DNA of 64,000 nt from positions 372,001 to 436,000 of the forward strand of contig JBLMZI010000004.1 of the NCBI GenBank assembly GCA_050258755.1, written 5' to 3'. The DNA comes from JBLMZI01 sp050258755 (GTDB lineage Bacteria; Bacillota; Syntrophomonadia; Syntrophomonadales; DTU052). Below the pieces are notes generated by a model, which made no database searches, was not told the DNA's origin, and worked only from the letters and a program-made list of their open reading frames with translations. Position 1 is the stretch's first letter. Every line of letters begins with the position of its first letter. Of this stretch, positions 45,645 through 52,912 are shown piece by piece. Both the position numbers and the translations under genes were made by a program.

Positions 45645-47233
45645 TTCACAAGCCAATCAGAGACAAATTCACGGCCCGTTCATTCCTGAGCAAGCACGAG
45701 CGGCTTTTCATGCTGGGACTCATCCTGCTGCTTTTCGTTCCGGAAATGCTGCTGGCCGCGTTCGGCAATATGATGGATGAAACCTTTGTTTACCAGTCCT
45801 GTTTGCGGCTGCTCGCCGGGCAGGTGCCCTACCTGGATTTCAATACGATCGTGCTGCCGTTTTCATACCAGCTTGGGGCTTTGTGGCTGAAGCTTTTCGG
45901 GAATTCCTTGCTCGTTTTGCGGGTTCTGGGGGTTCTCTGTACGGTATGCTATGCGGCCGGCATCTCCGTATGGGCGCGGCGGATGGGATTGTCCACTCCG
46001 GCTCGCGTTTGGGCCATCTTATTCACCGCCGTACCGGTCTATTTTTTCCCCTATTATAATTACACCTGGCTGAGCCTTGCGCTGGTCATCTGGGCCATCG
46101 TCCTGTTCGCCGGCGAAAAAGTTCTTTCCCCCGCGGCGGTCGAATCCATTTCCCCCATGAAGCTGGCGATGACCGGAACCCTGCTCGGGCTTGCCGCCAT
46201 CACCAAGCAAAACATCGGTATCTATTTTCTGGCCGCTATGGGGTTGTTTCTCGTCTGGGCCAACCTGGCCAATTTCCAGTTTCGGCAGGAATGGCTGATC
46301 CAACGGGCGAAACAGTGTGCCGCAGTGATCGTTGGATTCCTAATCCCGGTGGCGGCGGAATTCATCAATTTGGGTTTCCAGGGGGCTCTGGCGCAGTGGC
46401 GGGTTGTCTCCGGGGCGGGCGTTTCGAATTTCTATGCGGAAGTCGGTAACAGTATCGGGACCCTGGTCACACTCCCCGCTCCTGTCTCCTGGGTCGCCGT
46501 TCTCATCCATATCGGGATGGGAATCATTCTGTGGTTTGCCTGCTTCGGCCGGCCGATGGGGAAACCGGACTGGCCGCTGCGGCTGATCGCTCTTTGTTCG
46601 CTTGCGGCTCTCGCGATCGAGGTTCCCTTGTTTGACACGATCCATGTGTTAACTAGTCTGAATTTCGTCGCGATCGGTCTGGCCAGAATATGGAGAATGT
46701 ACTCTGAGCGGCACAATGCCATGCCGCATGAAAAGGCAGAACCCCCAAACCAGGCGGCGCGGCAAATCCTTTGCTGGGCCGCGCCGGCGGCTTTCCTGAT
46801 GATGCTGCTGTACCTGCCGATTTCCCAGGGACTTTCGGTGTACCAGGGGACGTCCGTCATCAGCGATTTACCGCATTATCAAGGCATCATTATGGACCGA
46901 AAAGCCGATCGGGATTTGCGGCAAATGGCGGATTACATTCGTGCCAATGAGACGCACGGCAGGCCGGTCGTTTTACTCAACATGTGGCAGTCCATGCATC
47001 TGATCCCGATGAATCGGTTCGGTACCCGGTTTGATGCCATCGTCGTCGGAAACTTCGGGGCGGTCGATCACCTGGAAGTCTGGCGCCAGCTTCGCATACA
47101 GCCAGGCGCTTTGATACTGACCGGGAACCCGTATGAAAACTACCTTTACCCCAGATGGCTCTACAACATGGTCAGACAACAAGCCGAACACCGTGGAAAG
47201 TTCCTGGGTTTTGAGGTGTGGGAAGCGGAGTGA
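45641..47233 (+). CDS. Membrane glycosyltransferase, GT39/ArnT-like (copy 2)
   Basis: This 530-residue integral membrane protein is a paralogue of the preceding gene: both share NMMDETFVYQSCLRL/GSMDELWSYQACRRI, the VPYLDFN motif, AAITKQN and the C-terminal RFGTRFDAIVVGNFGA region. Its ATG overlaps the previous TGA in an ATGA arrangement, so translation is coupled and the two proteins may work as a pair. The acidic residues after the first helix match the GT-C catalytic motif. No glycan-biosynthesis genes lie nearby, so the acceptor is unknown. Confidence 0.85.
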   Translation: MIHKPIRDKFTARSFLSKHERLFMLGLILLLFVPEMLLAAFGNMMDETFVYQSCLRLLAGQVPYLDFNTIVLPFSYQLGALWLKLFGNSLLVLRVLGVLCTVCYAAGISVWARRMGLSTPARVWAILFTAVPVYFFPYYNYTWLSLALVIWAIVLFAGEKVLSPAAVESISPMKLAMTGTLLGLAAITKQNIGIYFLAAMGLFLVWANLANFQFRQEWLIQRAKQCAAVIVGFLIPVAAEFINLGFQGALAQWRVVSGAGVSNFYAEVGNSIGTLVTLPAPVSWVAVLIHIGMGIILWFACFGRPMGKPDWPLRLIALCSLAALAIEVPLFDTIHVLTSLNFVAIGLARIWRMYSERHNAMPHEKAEPPNQAARQILCWAAPAAFLMMLLYLPISQGLSVYQGTSVISDLPHYQGIIMDRKADRDLRQMADYIRANETHGRPVVLLNMWQSMHLIPMNRFGTRFDAIVVGNFGAVDHLEVWRQLRIQPGALILTGNPYENYLYPRWLYNMVRQQAEHRGKFLGFEVWEAE

Positions 47234-47256
47234 CACGAGAAAGGATGAAACAATCC

Positions 47257-47430
47257 TCCATCCTGGCAGGGATTCAGGAAATATATGAGAATTGTGTCTT
47301 GTAATGCTATTTTCTAGGAGTTGATATTTGTAGTGTCGATAGCTGTTGTTAAAAGCCTGGTTTTAAGCGGCTTAGAAGCCCATCCAATCATGGTTGAAAT
47401 CGATATACATAAAGGCCTTCCCTCGTTCGA
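47257..47430 (+). repeat. Direct repeat copy A (yifB promoter and 5' end)
   Basis: These 174 bases align without gaps to 48706-48879 (constant offset 1449), with about 21 mismatches by my count (about 88% identity). They cover the sequence upstream of yifB and its first 33 codons. Identity stops sharply after CCTCGTTCGA. Confidence 0.92.
47333..47430 (+). pseudogene. Truncated yifB/comM 5' remnant
   Basis: From a GTG at 47333 the frame encodes VSIAVVKSLVLSGLEAHPIM and continues to GLPSFE, matching the first 33 residues of the intact yifB at 48782. Beyond that the sequence is unrelated and the frame runs into a stop at 47629. Most differences from the intact copy are synonymous (9 of 13 by my count), so the fragment diverged while still part of a working gene and was cut later. 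It is not expected to be functional. Confidence 0.88.
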
Positions 47431-47494
47431 GAAGGTGGCGTCGTTGGTCCAAAGCCGGTGTGCACTCAACATCGCGCATGAAAGCCCGGAAAAG

Positions 47495-47524
47495 TGCAAG
47501 AGCCGGGGTTTCCCGGCTCTTGCA
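47495..47524 (-). terminator. 13-bp hairpin, probable terminator of the cassette
   Basis: TGCAAGAGCCGGG and its complement form a perfect 13-bp stem with a 4-base loop. On the minus strand it is followed by CTTTTCC. It lies downstream of the small minus-strand membrane protein gene at 47616-47828 and could end that transcript. The T-run is weak. Confidence 0.55.
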
Positions 47525-47615
47525 TCCAATTATTCGATCGCTGTTGCTAACATTTTGGAAAACGATCACCGGTCCCGCGTTCCCCATGTTCCCTATATCG
47601 CGGGGCTTGCTGCCG

Positions 47616-47828
47616 CTAACCCACTCTGAATACGCCAAGGGTTACACCAATCGCCGTCGCGGCATGAAGCAAGGCGATCACCATGATCAAATACCCGTTT
47701 TTACGGTGCCATTGAAAATCCGGTTTCACAATGCGGGCTCCGGTCATCACCTGGAAAGCGATCAGCAAGAACAGCAGGAGTCCACCCCATGCGTGTGCGG
47801 GTAAGCCGAGGAAAACTGGAACAACCAT
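47616..47828 (-). CDS. Small two-helix membrane protein, cytochrome b561-like half
   Basis: A 70-residue protein with two membrane helices (about 12-30 and 45-66). It carries histidines at H12 (PAHAWGG), H41 (QWHRKNGYL) and H55 (LLHAA). The pattern HAWGG, WHRKNGYL, LLHA resembles half of a four-helix haem-binding membrane domain, so it could form a dimeric haem protein. This is inference. The ATG follows a strong AGAAGGAGGGG site. It lies in the AT-richer cassette between the two yifB copies. Confidence 0.75.
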   Translation of the reverse strand: MVVPVFLGLPAHAWGGLLLFLLIAFQVMTGARIVKPDFQWHRKNGYLIMVIALLHAATAIGVTLGVFRVG

Positions 47829-47984
47829 GAAAGCCCCTCCTTCTCAATGATTTGCTTGGGTTGCGTTAAGTCCACCATACCATAACAGGAACACAATCAC
47901 CGTCCCCATGCTCCACACGATTTCCTCGGGTGGTTCAAGTGTTTTGGGACACGACCCGCCCTGCAAACGAGTCGCGGAGGTTGA

Positions 47985-48221
47985 TTATTTTAATAAGCCA
48001 ATGAGTTCACGAGCCGTCCAGAGTATGATAACCGAGCCAGAAACCATTAGAATGATTCGGCCTGCAACGATTCCAAACAAGTCCCTGATCCAGTCGAATT
48101 TGAAGAATAGCGGCGTTTCGAATATCCACTCCCAGTTTAAAAGGCCTGCAACAAACATAATCAAGCCCAATAACATAAAGACACCATTTAAAAACACCAA
48201 TTCGATTGCGAAACTCTCCAT
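47985..48221 (-). CDS. Imm17-like small membrane protein
   Basis: The 78-residue protein has two membrane helices (about 8-26 and 53-72) with the intervening GLLNWEWIFETP and the second part starting IRDLFGIVAGRIILMVSGS. The layout (hydrophobic start, GLLNWxW, then a Gly-Arg-Ile-rich second helix) resembles the immunity 17 family, found near polymorphic toxins. No toxin gene is seen beside it, so it would be an orphan immunity gene. The ATG follows GGAGGAAAGATC. The relation is from memory and needs a profile search. Confidence 0.65.
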   Translation of the reverse strand: MESFAIELVFLNGVFMLLGLIMFVAGLLNWEWIFETPLFFKFDWIRDLFGIVAGRIILMVSGSVIILWTARELIGLLK

Positions 48222-48269
48222 GATCTTTCCTCCGAATCAATAACGCAAGCGGCCGCTCTTTGACCTGAA

Positions 48270-48620
48270 CTAAACAAACATAAAAACCATCCAAATGATC
48301 GTGCTTACAATCGCTGAAATTATCGCCGTGACAGAATATCGCGTTACTTGACTTGTGTTGGCTTTCAGAAATCGAACTGCCATTCCAAAAAGCAAACCAT
48401 GTATTGCAGGTATCAACAGCAGTAAATACACCATTTCTTTTGTTTCCGGCGGTTTGTTAGTTCCAGTCCAGAATAACCATCCGTAGACCACCACGGTGTA
48501 TAGAACCAGCCATTTCGTTTCAATGTCCTTTCGTACTGAAAATACTACAATAACAGGAATGGTTGGAATCAGCATCAGCAGACTGATCATTAAAATTGAA
48601 AATAACATGAGCAGCCACAT
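48270..48620 (-). CDS. Small integral membrane protein, function unknown
   Basis: A 116-residue protein with four probable membrane helices (start WLLMLFSILMISLLMLIPTI; others near 38-52, 64-84 and 97-115). No motif is recognised. It is the first gene of the minus-strand cassette, 48 bases before the Imm17-like gene. The start is uncertain because no good ribosome site precedes the ATG at 48620. Codon use is clearly more AT-rich than in neighbours, in line with recent acquisition. Confidence 0.6.
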   Translation of the reverse strand: MWLLMLFSILMISLLMLIPTIPVIVVFSVRKDIETKWLVLYTVVVYGWLFWTGTNKPPETKEMVYLLLLIPAIHGLLFGMAVRFLKANTSQVTRYSVTAIISAIVSTIIWMVFMFV

Positions 48621-48705
48621 GAACGCTACCCCATCTCAATCCCCCCTTACCTATTGCCATCAAAGCTTGTTTTCGATTGCCCGACCAATTCTCCTGCAAA
48701 ACTCT

Positions 48706-48879
48706 TCCATCCAGGCAGGATTTCAGGAAATATATGAGAATTATGTCTTGGAATGCTATTTTCTGGGAGTTGATATTCGAAGTGTCTATAGCTGTTGTAA
48801 AAAGTCTGGTTTTAAGCGGATTGGAAGCTCATCCGATTGTGGTTGAAGTCGACATACATAACGGCCTTCCCTCGTTCGA
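48706..48879 (+). repeat. Direct repeat copy B (start of intact yifB)
   Basis: This is the partner of 47257-47430, covering 76 bases upstream of the yifB GTG and its first 33 codons. The upstream part contains CAGGAAATATATGAGAAT, conserved between both copies, which may include the yifB promoter. Confidence 0.92.
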
Positions 48880-50308
48880 TCTCGTCGGTCTGCCGAGCGC
48901 GAGTGTCAGAGAGGCCAAGGAACGGGTGCGGGCGGCGATTAAGAATGCCGGCTTCCAGTTTCCGATGCAGCGGATTACGGTGAATTTGTCCCCGGCGGAT
49001 TTAAAGAAAGAAGGCAGCCATCTTGATCTGCCGATCGCGATCGGGATTCTGGCCGCCAGCGGCTCGATCCCGGCACCGGATTCGGACACCTGCTGGCTGG
49101 GCGAATTGTCGCTGGATGGCACAGTTCGGCCGGTTCCGGGTGTGCTGCCGATGATTCTTCATCTGGCCCGGACCCAGTCGGAAACCAGGGTGGTGATTCC
49201 GGCGGCGAATCGGGGCGAAGCCAGTCTGGTTCCCCATCCGTGCAATCTGTGCACCACGCTGACAGAAGCCGCGGAATCACTGGCCGAAGACAAGCCGCTG
49301 CCGGCATTGACGCCTGATGATACGCTGCTGGCTCCTATCATGGAATTCACGGTCGATTTTACCGATATCAAGGGACAGGCGTCGTCCAAGCGGGCCCTGG
49401 AAGTGGCGGCCGCCGGCGGGCATAACCTGCTGCTGGTAGGACCGCCGGGCTCCGGAAAAACCATGCTCGCCCGTCGGGTTTCCACGATTCTGCCCCCGAT
49501 GAAACGGGACGAGATCCTGGAAACCACGCAGATTTATTCGATTGGCGGACTGCTCACGCCCGAGATGCCTTTGATCGCGTCCCGTCCATTCCGAACGCCG
49601 CATAAAGGCGCTTCGGCTTCTTCGATCGTCGGCGGCGGCCGGATTCCGAAACCGGGCGAGATCAGCCTGGCGCAAAACGGCGTGCTGTATCTGGACGAGA
49701 TCGCCGAGTTTCCCCGCGAGGTGCTGGAAGGACTGCGGCAGCCGCTGGAAGACCGCAAGGTTACGATTGCCAGAGCCCACTCGACCTCGACCTATCCCTG
49801 CAATTTCACCTTAATTGCGTCGTGTAATCCGTGTCCATGCGGCTATCTGGGCGATCCGTCCCGTTCGTGCACCTGCAGCGATACCCAGATTCGGTCTTAC
49901 TTCAATCGGCTTTCGGGGCCGTTTCTGGACCGGATCGATCTGCAGGTCGAAGTGCCGCGGGTCCCATTTGACGACCTGAACGAAACCCGGCCGCCGGAAT
50001 CGTCGGCGGCGATTCGGGAGCGGGTAAACCAGGCCAGGGCGCGTCAAGCGAGCCGGTACGCAGAACTGGGCTTTTCCCTGAATGCCGAACTGCCGCCGCG
50101 CGAGCTGCGCAAAGTCTGCCGGTTGGGGCCGGCCGCGTCGGATCTCTTGCGCCATGCCTTTCAATCCCTGGCCTTATCGGCCCGGGGGCATGACCGGGTT
50201 TTACGCGTCGCCCGCACAGTCGCCGATCTTGAGGGAAAAGACCTCATCGGTCCGGAGCATGTGGCCGAGGCTATTCGTTACCGGGGCTTCGACCGCCGAT
50301 ATCCGTAG
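48782..50308 (+). CDS. YifB/ComM-type Mg-chelatase-like AAA+ ATPase
   Basis: The 508-residue protein belongs to the YifB/ComM family; ComM is a branch-migration helicase that aids integration of DNA during natural transformation. An N-terminal Lon-like domain (GLPSFDLVGLPSASVREAKE) is followed by an AAA+ domain with Walker A LLVGPPGSGKTMLARR, Walker B GVLYLDEIAEF, a CPCGYLGDPSRSCTC segment and a C-terminal helical lid. The GTG at 48782 gives the usual start. dprA, its usual neighbour in clostridia, is elsewhere in this window. Confidence 0.95.
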   Translation: MSIAVVKSLVLSGLEAHPIVVEVDIHNGLPSFDLVGLPSASVREAKERVRAAIKNAGFQFPMQRITVNLSPADLKKEGSHLDLPIAIGILAASGSIPAPDSDTCWLGELSLDGTVRPVPGVLPMILHLARTQSETRVVIPAANRGEASLVPHPCNLCTTLTEAAESLAEDKPLPALTPDDTLLAPIMEFTVDFTDIKGQASSKRALEVAAAGGHNLLLVGPPGSGKTMLARRVSTILPPMKRDEILETTQIYSIGGLLTPEMPLIASRPFRTPHKGASASSIVGGGRIPKPGEISLAQNGVLYLDEIAEFPREVLEGLRQPLEDRKVTIARAHSTSTYPCNFTLIASCNPCPCGYLGDPSRSCTCSDTQIRSYFNRLSGPFLDRIDLQVEVPRVPFDDLNETRPPESSAAIRERVNQARARQASRYAELGFSLNAELPPRELRKVCRLGPAASDLLRHAFQSLALSARGHDRVLRVARTVADLEGKDLIGPEHVAEAIRYRGFDRRYP

Positions 50309-50318
50309 GCATGAAGCT

Positions 50319-50351
50319 GCAAAGGAGCCGGTTTCTCCCCGACTCCTTTGC
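50319..50351. terminator. Hairpin between convergent yifB and HD-GYP genes
   Basis: GCAAAGGAG (50319-50327) pairs with CTCCTTTGC (50343-50351), with an extra CCGG/CCCC partial pairing in the loop. It lies between two converging genes and probably ends one or both, although no clean T-run follows. Confidence 0.5.
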
Positions 50352-50418
50352 TGGTCGAACAACGTTCAGTTTCCTGATTTCAACCGTTTCGCCTTTCCCT
50401 GACCCCGGTGAAGCACTG

Positions 50419-52053
50419 CTAAGTCAGGGTTGCGGCTGGCAGCTGAAAGCCTTTTTGAAAGACCCGGATACAGGCGGTAACGACCTGTTCGTCGAACAGC
50501 CGGCCCGCGTTCTGTTCCAGATAAATCAAAGCCTGGTTGATCCCGACCGCCGGCCGGTAAGGCCGGTGGGATGCCATGGCTTCGACGACATCGGCGACGG
50601 TGATGATCCGGGCGGCCTGGCAAATCCGCTTACTGGACAATCCGTTGGGATAGCCGGATCCGTCCAAGTATTCGTGGTGCTGGAGCACCGCATCCGCGAT
50701 GGTGTGGTCAAAAGGTATGGTTTTCACAATTTCGTACCCGGCCTGGGAATGCATCTTGACCAGCTGTTTTTCGGCATCGCACAGTCTTGTGGGTTTGTTG
50801 AGGATGTCGATCGGCAGATAGATCTTGCCGATATCATGCAGCATGGCGGCGATCTTGATTTTGTCGATCTGGTCTGCGGTAAGCTTCATCTGCCGGGCAA
50901 TGGCAGTGGCCAGCAGCGCAACCCGGCGCTGGTGCCCGGCGGTGTACGGATCGCGTTTCTCTCCGATAATGGCAAGTGTGTGGACGGTTTTGTCCAACAG
51001 TCGCTTTAAATGCTTGTTGGTTTTTTTCAAGGCGGTTTCATGCCGTTTAATCTCGCTGACATCGCCAATGGTTTTAATGGCCCCGACCACCTGACCTTCG
51101 TCGTTGTACAGCGGGGTCGCCTTGCACCACAGGCATTCGGTTTGGTGGATGCGCAGCGGGGCCCGGGTCCGGGCCATAATCGAATGCCGGGTTTGGTGAA
51201 TCATGTCATAATCGGTTTCCAGGTTCATCGGTTCGCCCAGCACGAAATCGATGAGCATCGGCCGCCGCTTCCCGTAGAAAGGAATAGCGTATTCGTACTC
51301 GCTTTTATTCATCATGTCCCGGGCCGGCACGCCGGTCATTTCCTCAATCGCCCGGTTCCAGGCGATGATTCTGCGGTCGGTGTCGATGATCAGCGTGGGA
51401 TCCGGCAGGTAGTTGAGCATGTCTTCGAAAAGCCGTTTCGCCTGCACCGCGTTGGTGACCGCCTGTTTATGCAGGACGTCCACCACCGCAAGATCGGCGA
51501 TCATCTCCAAAAAGAGCAGCTCTAACCGGGAAAACCCGAAATGGCTCCGTTTGAAAACATAAAGCACGCCATGTTCCGCGGATTCCTCGGAGAGCGGCTG
51601 TGCCAGGGCGGCCGTGAAACCCTGCCGCTCGACCCAGGCGTCAATACTGTGCGCAAACCGGGTATCCGGCACCAACAGGTCCTGAACCATTTCAAAGTCG
51701 GTCGGAATGACATATCCGGAAAGCCCTTTGGCTTCGATGATCTTGTATCCCAGGTAACGGGCCGCGATACTGCCGGCCATCGACCGAATGGTTAATTCGT
51801 CCGATCCGGGCACCTTTAAAGCAATTACCGCGGCATCGACGTTGAGTATCGCACAGGTGTGCCGGCAAATCGAGTCCAGGTTTTCCTGCAGGGTTTTTTC
51901 CGCAGAGTTGGTCCGGATCACTTCCCGCAGCATTTTGAACTGCCGGTACAGGTTTGAGTCAGGCGATTCCGGCCTGATTCGAATATCGGGTATGGTCGTT
52001 TCGGTAACCAATTGAATCTGCATTTCTTCAATGATACGGTTTTGAATTGCCAT
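50419..52053 (-). CDS. GAF-PAS-HD-GYP cyclic-di-GMP phosphodiesterase
   Basis: The 544-residue soluble protein has a GAF domain (about 35-205), a PAS domain (about 220-340; LPDPTLIIDTDRRIIAWNRA) and a C-terminal HD-GYP domain (about 355-535). The HD-GYP signature is intact: AAMLHDIGKIYLP, then HHEYLDGSGYPNGL. Such domains hydrolyse cyclic-di-GMP. The GAF domain is clearly related to the stand-alone GAF protein at 57349-57966. The gene follows a CheW-like gene by 42 bases and is probably co-transcribed with it. The GAF ligand is unknown. Confidence 0.94.
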   Translation of the reverse strand: MAIQNRIIEEMQIQLVTETTIPDIRIRPESPDSNLYRQFKMLREVIRTNSAEKTLQENLDSICRHTCAILNVDAAVIALKVPGSDELTIRSMAGSIAARYLGYKIIEAKGLSGYVIPTDFEMVQDLLVPDTRFAHSIDAWVERQGFTAALAQPLSEESAEHGVLYVFKRSHFGFSRLELLFLEMIADLAVVDVLHKQAVTNAVQAKRLFEDMLNYLPDPTLIIDTDRRIIAWNRAIEEMTGVPARDMMNKSEYEYAIPFYGKRRPMLIDFVLGEPMNLETDYDMIHQTRHSIMARTRAPLRIHQTECLWCKATPLYNDEGQVVGAIKTIGDVSEIKRHETALKKTNKHLKRLLDKTVHTLAIIGEKRDPYTAGHQRRVALLATAIARQMKLTADQIDKIKIAAMLHDIGKIYLPIDILNKPTRLCDAEKQLVKMHSQAGYEIVKTIPFDHTIADAVLQHHEYLDGSGYPNGLSSKRICQAARIITVADVVEAMASHRPYRPAVGINQALIYLEQNAGRLFDEQVVTACIRVFQKGFQLPAATLT

Positions 52054-52095
52054 TACTTCACATCCTCAGCCCCATGTTGATTCATCCGATTTTGG

Positions 52096-52515
52096 TCAGC
52101 TTCGCATGTGCAGCATGGTGATCATCCGGCCGTTCCGATTCAGGATCTGATAATCGATCCGGTTGTTGGCGTCGTCATTCATTCTTTCCAGCGGAATCAA
52201 TCCCCCGGCGTTAAACGGAACCACATCGAGCACCGCATCGACCACCATCCCGATTTTATGTGTTCCCTGGTCGAGCACGATCACACACATTTCCGTGTTC
52301 AGGCCATCTTCGGAATGGATTAAGAACTGCCGCAGATCGAAGATGGGAATGACGCTCCCCCGCAGATCGGACACACCCAGTGCGTATTGGGCCGTTCGAT
52401 GCAGTTCGGTCACACGCGGCAGTTTAATGATTTCCTCCACCTGGCGAACGTCAAACCCATACTCGTTTTCGCCGATAGCAAACACGACAGCTCGCGATTC
52501 CTCACCGAACAACAT
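52096..52515 (-). CDS. CheW-like protein (module 1)
   Basis: This 139-residue protein has the CheW fold: AVVFAIGENEYGFDVRQVEE, then DLRGSVIPIFDLRQFL and GMVVDAVLDVVPF. It is closer to the CheW-like protein at 58033-58440 than to the operon CheW: both end RMITMxxxx after a shared LIPLE segment. It may couple the nearby soluble receptor, or a dedicated receptor array, to CheA. The ATG at 52515 follows GGGAGGTCTTGCC. A promoter with the shared regulatory element lies at 52573-52631. Confidence 0.92.
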   Translation of the reverse strand: MLFGEESRAVVFAIGENEYGFDVRQVEEIIKLPRVTELHRTAQYALGVSDLRGSVIPIFDLRQFLIHSEDGLNTEMCVIVLDQGTHKIGMVVDAVLDVVPFNAGGLIPLERMNDDANNRIDYQILNRNGRMITMLHMRS

Positions 52516-52572
52516 GGCAAGACCTCCCTCAAACCATCCTGGCTCCAGCATCGATCGTTTTTTCCTATGGTA

Positions 52573-52631
52573 ATTATAAAAATTAATGAAAGGTTCAGGC
52601 ATCAACCGAAAGGTGGATTGTCAAGGTTGAA
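52573..52631 (-). promoter_or_regulatory. Promoter of cheW-like gene 1 with shared element
   Basis: On the minus strand TTCAACC (52625-52631) is followed, 13 bases later, by TTTCG (52607-52611) and, 28 bases after that, by the -10 box TATAAT (52573-52578). The -35 position (TGCCTG) is poor, which suggests an activator-dependent promoter. The same element and spacing occur at 58494-58552. Confidence 0.75.
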
Positions 52632-52636
52632 GTTTG

Positions 52637-52894
52637 CTATTTTGGAACGAGCCGGTTCATTAGAAGGTCCGAAGGTGCGGCAAGCCGTCGGGGACCTGTC
52701 ATGAGGCAGGCGCCCAACTGCGCGAAGAACAGATTGATTGTCGGATTGCTGCTGCCATGCCCCTGCGCAGTTGGATAAGCCAGCCCTTCGAGTCCGACCG
52801 CCGGTTTGCAGTATAGGCCGTCGGCTGAATCGATACTGGCCGCACCATATTCCTGACGCTTGTTTTCAGCCGCTGTCTCCCGCAGCACGCTCAT
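52637..52894 (-). CDS. Small protein of unknown function in the receptor operon
   Basis: An 85-residue frame starts at an ATG with a strong GGGAGGGAGG ribosome site, 18 bases after the receptor gene. It has no membrane segment or known motif; the C-terminal third (FFAQLGACLMTGPRRLAAPS) is moderately hydrophobic. Because it ends only a few bases before the next promoter element it is probably the last gene of the Tad1-like/receptor operon. It might also be a non-functional frame. I do not recognise the family. Confidence 0.45.
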   Translation of the reverse strand: MSVLRETAAENKRQEYGAASIDSADGLYCKPAVGLEGLAYPTAQGHGSSNPTINLFFAQLGACLMTGPRRLAAPSDLLMNRLVPK

Positions 52895-52912
52895 GGTGAA
52901 GCCTCCCTCCCA

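Noticed and set aside
47240..48780. A transposon or integron cassette bounded by the yifB repeats
   Set aside because: There is no transposase, integrase, terminal inverted repeat or target-site duplication. The repeats are diverged coding sequence, better explained by recombination.
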